In this document: one piece after another, positions 56,501 to 62,500 of the stretch
How positions within the stretch are numbered: the first letter of the stretch is position 1
Layout: each line of letters opens with the position of its first letter
Source of the DNA: Druceiella hillmani
Taxonomy: Eukaryota > Arthropoda > Insecta > Lepidoptera > Hepialidae
Assembly (NCBI GenBank): GCA_039881145.1
Contig: JAYKKI010000067.1
Coordinates: 2,803,501-2,867,500, forward strand
Length of the DNA stretch: 64,000 nt
Direction: 5' to 3'
Notes under the pieces: generated by a model
The model's database searches: none
What the model saw: the letters and a program-made list of their open reading frames with translations, nothing else
What the model was told of the DNA's origin: nothing
Translations under genes and position numbers: made by a program

Positions 56501-59500
56501 CATAGTCTTGAATGAAATTGTCAGGTAGAAAGTTAAACGCTGTATTTATTTAGACACCTTCTTATTATAACAAGATTCAAAAATATAGTTCAGCCAAGTT
56601 CCTCTCAGTTTAACAATAAAATGTATACGACAGTATTCTTTCTAAAAATTCTGAATATAAGATATCAACAAACACAAAATTAAAAAAGTTAATTAAGACA
56701 TTTCTTTAGGATTTTTTTAAATTAACTTAATTTCTTGAATCTGACAATAAAACTTGTTATATAACATGAAATTATTCTAAGTTAAAAATAAGATATATGA
56801 AATTTTCACCATTCGACTTCAGAAGTTGGAATCATTGACATTCATACAATTTTCAATACTTGAATCATAATATTAATATGAGAAAAACTTATTATAAAAT
56901 ATAAATTCACTTGTGTGTGTGATTAATGTGATATTATTAAAAGCAAATTATCTCCAGAGTTTAATATAATGCCCCATCATCACAATAGATCAAAATCATC
57001 CACTCACATAAATACTTAGTTACGTTGATTATGTTTAAAAAGTATAATAATATTACACTAATCCATTGTTCTCATTGACACGATATTTAATATAAGTGGG
57101 TACATATTTATTTATTACATTAACAATAAAATGTTATACAAAATAACATACCTTCAGTGAAAAGACCACCAAGGTTTGATAAAGCATCTCCAACTAAAAA
57201 AAAAACATGCTTGTAAAAAATTAAATTTTTCTATTAGCATGTGAAAACTATTGGGAAAAACTAATGACATCATGTTGGTGCCATTATCATGTCAAAACAA
57301 GGATTAGATTGGATGAAAGTATCATATAAGTAAAAAATTTTACGAAAATGGGGCAAATTGAAAAGCTACTCAAATTTTTATATCTTAAGATCTCATGAAA
57401 AACAAGTTTGTAATTCCAGATTAGATTGCTAAGTTACAAATAGGCACAAAAACTTTAAGCAATTATACATAAGAAATAATACTTAATAATTTATTTTCCA
57501 ACTGAACAACTGACAGAATGAAAATTCAAAGTTTATTATTTTAGGAATTATGATAAATAACCTCATTTAATTCATTATTTTATACTGAACACCTAATTTG
57601 ATGTCATACGAAGGATATTGGTATCACTTAATCATTGAATGACACCTAGCGAGTAAAATAGAAAACATCGAAGAAACATTGGTTGGAAATAGCAAAAGTT
57701 GTCACTAGATATCACGATAGACTAAAATATGTTAAAATAATACCATCTTATATGTGCTACTGGCACTATTATAAATTATAAAAGATAGTATACCATATAA
57801 TGTGAATTCATTCTATAGTTAAAATATTTAAATTGCTTAAAAAATTTTTAAAACCTAACATTGAAATATAATAATTCCGTAATTTAAAAGAAAATCTGAT
57901 AAAATATTCAAAATAAATTTCATGGATTATCATACTATACTTATTAAATTTAATTTATCCATATGAATACAACAAATGAGATGTGACCAAATGAAAATTA
58001 TTTTAAATGTAGTTTTGATGTTATTATTTGACTTTATATTTTGTGATAACATTGTCACTTATTGAATTTCAAGTATATTTTTCACATAATTAATTATGGC
58101 CATGTTAGAAATGTAGCCAATTACTGTTGAATATACGTAGAAAGAAGAGATTTTATTACACTACTTTACAAATTTCAACTTATTTTATATACCCCGAAAG
58201 AAATGTATGTAAATATGTTAAACTACCTTCCTTAAACCTAAAAGTATCAGCAAAAATATTCTATCACGTCACAATTTCTTTCTACAACAATTTATTTTTT
58301 TCAAGTACCCTACAATGTTGACGTCAGTTTAATGTTCATTAATTCGCTTCAAACGGCAACTATTTTGTTTTAAATTAAATAAAAATGTCGAGTAGACAGT
58401 GTAGACACAGTTCTGATCGTTTTTGCTACGTTTGTGGACAGTTTATATTTTCAAAAAGGGAAGACCCATTGTAGATGCATTAAAAAGTGCATATCTTCAT
58501 TATTTTAGATTTTCTGTTGCAAACCAAGATAAAAAGTAGGTGCCGCATGTGTTTTGCGAAAGCTTTAGAATCGTTTTACTCCAGTGGTCATCAGGAGAAA
58601 ACGTACATCTTCCATTTGGTTCACCAATGCTATGGAGAGAACCCAGTAACCATGAAAATGACTGTTACTTTTGTGTTACGAAGACGGCGGGTAATACAAA
58701 AAATAAACAGAATATTATGTATGCCGAAGTTGCGTCTGTTACTAAGCCTATTTTACATTCAAAGGATCTGCCATATCCAGTTTGTCCCGGTAGTTTGAGT
58801 TCAAATTTACAAGCGGAAGACGATGCAAGTGATGTTGAAGTCAAATCGATTTCTAGTGATTCTGTCGAGTTGTCTGTTCAAGAAAACTCTCCACATCTAA
58901 TTAATCAAGCCAAATTAAATGATCTTGTAAGAGATTTAAAATTGTCAAGATCTAAAGCAGAACTTCTTGGTTCTCACTTGCAACAATGGAATTTATTAAA
59001 GTTAAACATAAAAGTTACGTTATACAGAAACAGAACGCAGAATTTTTCAAAAGAGAAGGTGACTATTGTTATTGCACTGACATCCCGGGACTCTTTAAAG
59101 TAATGAACCAAAAGTATGACAAAACAGAGTGGCGCTTTTTCGTCGATTCTTCGAAATATAGCCTAAAAGCGGTATTATTATACATCGGAAATAAGAAACC
59201 GTCTATACCAATTGGCCATGCACTGAATTGTAAAGAGTCCTATGAAACGATGTGCACTTTATTAAATTTAATAAAGTATAAAGAACACCAATGGAAAGTG
59301 TGCGGCGATGTCAAAGTCATCGGTTTATTATTGGGATTGAAAGGTGGCTACATAAAATACTGTTGTTTCCTTTGTTTGTGGGACAGTAGAGTAAGACAAC
59401 ACCATTATGTAAGAAACGAGTGGCCTATTCGAAACGAGTATATTCCAGGCAAAATGAATGTCAAACACGAGTCGTTAGTAGATCCAAAAGATATTACCCT

Positions 59501-62500
59501 ACCCCCTTTACACATCAAATTGGGACTTATGAAAAACTTTGTCAAGGCGCTTGACAAAGACAGTGAGGCTTTCCGATATTTACAAACAATCTTTCCAAGC
59601 ATAACTGAAGCAAAACTGAAACAGGGAATATTTATTGGCCCAGAGATACTTAAAGTTATGGAAGATCCTGAATTTGAAAACCTTTTATCTATTAATGAAA
59701 AAGCAGCTTGGAAATCATTTAAGACAGTCGCGGAGGAATTTTTAGGAAATAAAAAAAGTGAACATTATGAACAAATTGTTGTTGATTTATTGAACAATTT
59801 TCAACAGATGGGTGTCGACATGTCCTTGAAGATTCATTTTCTCCACTCGCATCTGAGTTTTTTTCCAGAAAACTTAGGAAGCATGAGTGACGGACAAGGG
59901 GAACGTTTTCACCAAGACTTACAGATTTTCGAAGAACGACATCAGGGATTTTGGAATGAAAACATGTTAGGGGATTACTGTTGGTCCATTATAAGAGAAA
60001 CCGATGCGAGCAAATATAAAAAAAGGCAAAAATCAGCCATTTTTAATTTTAATTTTGTACTAGTATGCCTATTTTTTTTAATTTTCAAGTAAATAAATAT
60101 TTCGAAAACCAGATGTAACAGATTATTTTTATTATTTTTCCTGAATAAATCTTACCTAAATACACAATAAATTAACAAATTTGGCTGGGGTATAAAAACC
60201 GTGTAAAGTAGTGTTATTAAAGCAAGAGATTATAAAGTTACTTACTGATGTTTGGTTCCTTCTTGGCGGCTGAAAAAAAAATTTCAAATTATTATATGTC
60301 ATAAACACACATTTGTTTATCTCCTCTGCATTACTTGCTATAGCTTTATAAGATATACATTTCTAATAAAAATATATTCTATTAAAAAAAATATATATTT
60401 TTTGGGTCTCAAAACTATTATAAAATTCCTAGCGTCGTTCAACCAAGGTAAAGTCTTTTTGAATAATGCTGTCATTTAAATTGACATCACTGATCATGAT
60501 GAATAAAATATTTATCCATTTTATAAACATGCATCACCTTCGAGATTGTTTGAGGCTCATGTAGCATTGACATATACAAATAATATTTAATGAAATCATC
60601 ATACTTTGTATTATATGCATACATATTATATATTACTTTTTTATGTTTGTATAATTTTTCTAATGTTTATACAATAACATGTCTTTATACTCTGCATTTA
60701 TTAAAACATAGAATAACTGTTGATTATGAAACAATTCAAAAAAATTTCTCTGATCTATATTTTTATACAATATCCTTGTAATAAAACAGAAAATAAAGTG
60801 TTTAAATTTTTTTATTTTTTTCCAGTTGGAACTGTATAAGTTATTGCTATGTGCCAGTTTTTGATAATTGGAAAATAATTTTCATTCAAACTTTTAAAAT
60901 GTTTTCTTTCTTTTGTTATGAAAAAAAGCTAATTTCAAAACTGCAATTACATTTGTTTCCAAAGAACTGGAAAATTAGGCACTATATATTAATGGGTAAT
61001 TTTTTAAGTCAGCATTTAGCATTTTGCAGTCTTAATAAAAAATCAAATAACCGTTTATATAGTATACCCGTTGATATTGCCAGCTGCCAACATTTCAGCA
61101 TTCATATCATTAGGACCAGGTATTTAATTGTCAAAGCCTACTTGCATATATACAGCAAATGCAATGAAAATCTTTAAAAATTAAAATTTCCCAGTACTTA
61201 CGATCTGCTTTTGTTTTATTTTCTGAAAAAATATAATAAAAAAGATAAATTAAAAGTGCTTCTAATTATCTGAATCTGAAGTCATTATGCGTTTCATCTA
61301 TGTTGTTTAAAGTCATTTAATTATATAAAGAAAAAAAATTGAACCTTTTGTCATTTTACAGTAAGCTTCATAATTTCTCATTCATAGAAGGACCTGCCTT
61401 TATCAGCGAAAAACTAAACAGGGTGCTGATTTAAGACCTCATCAGAATTTAATATTATACCTTGTAAAGAGTTAAAACTAGCGAAAAAATTAAAAGTCTG
61501 TAGGCGGCAAAGTCAGAAAGGTATGGCAGATGTAGCAGGACACCCATTCACATTCTGACAATTTTTGACAACCGACTAAACGTGTGTATGATCTCATGTT
61601 GCATACTTTCAGTATGGTTTGAACTGACTTTTCTTGCTTGGTAAGGAACTTTATAACAGTGTGGTACTCGATTTTTTTCGTAGTTCAAACTTTCTTCTAG
61701 ATTGAGTTGTTTGTTAGACGATAGTTCAAAGACTAATGATCCAATTATGATGGTTGATATTTATACTAATAACGAGCTACTTAACTAGCTATCGTTCCAT
61801 TAATCATCATTACTATTGGCCTACGTTTCCATTCTGCGAACTTATAAACGCCCCCTTGTATAAGCATATGAATACCATAAAGTGAATATTTGAGTTCATG
61901 CGAAACCTAAATCTCTATCTTTTTTGCTTATCCCAGCTTATTTCTACAGTCACTGGTATCATGTAATGTGGATTTGACTTAATTAAAGCCTTCGATCGTT
62001 ACCTCGATCAGGGAGCCCCACCGAGTGGCCCTGACCGAGGTCTGTTGTTGAGATGAAAGTCACCATCACCAAATTCTCTGAGCTATATTCTGGTAGAGCA
62101 TTGCCAAATTTTATGCCGCTTTGCGTATGCTTAATGTTGTTCTTCCTTTATGGAAATATGAAATTAAAATATGACCAAAAAGGGGTTTGATCCCAATCTT
62201 TGGTCCACCCTTGCTGTAAAATCTCTAAAACTTAACCAAATGGCTCAATTTTTCTTCAAAATGAAGCTAGAAATGTCAACTATCATATGACATAGCTATA
62301 CCACAAATACAAATGACTCAATTACATCCAAAACAAACTATGGTGTTATGTTACTAAACTGCATAAAGAATTTTCCGAAAAACTGACTTTTATTGATATT
62401 ATCCTGGTTATGTTCAAGGTAAACATACTCTTGGCATAGTCTTGAATAAAATTATCAAGTAGAAAGTTAAACACTATATTTATTAAATATGTTGAATATA

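Larger units (their letters stand above)
53630..57400. repeat. Exon-block duplication, unit C
   Basis: Contains exons 54481, 55341 and 57152 plus the decayed 30-base exon. It is closest to unit D and more distant from A and B. No copy of the 36-base exon is visible. Confidence 0.8.
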
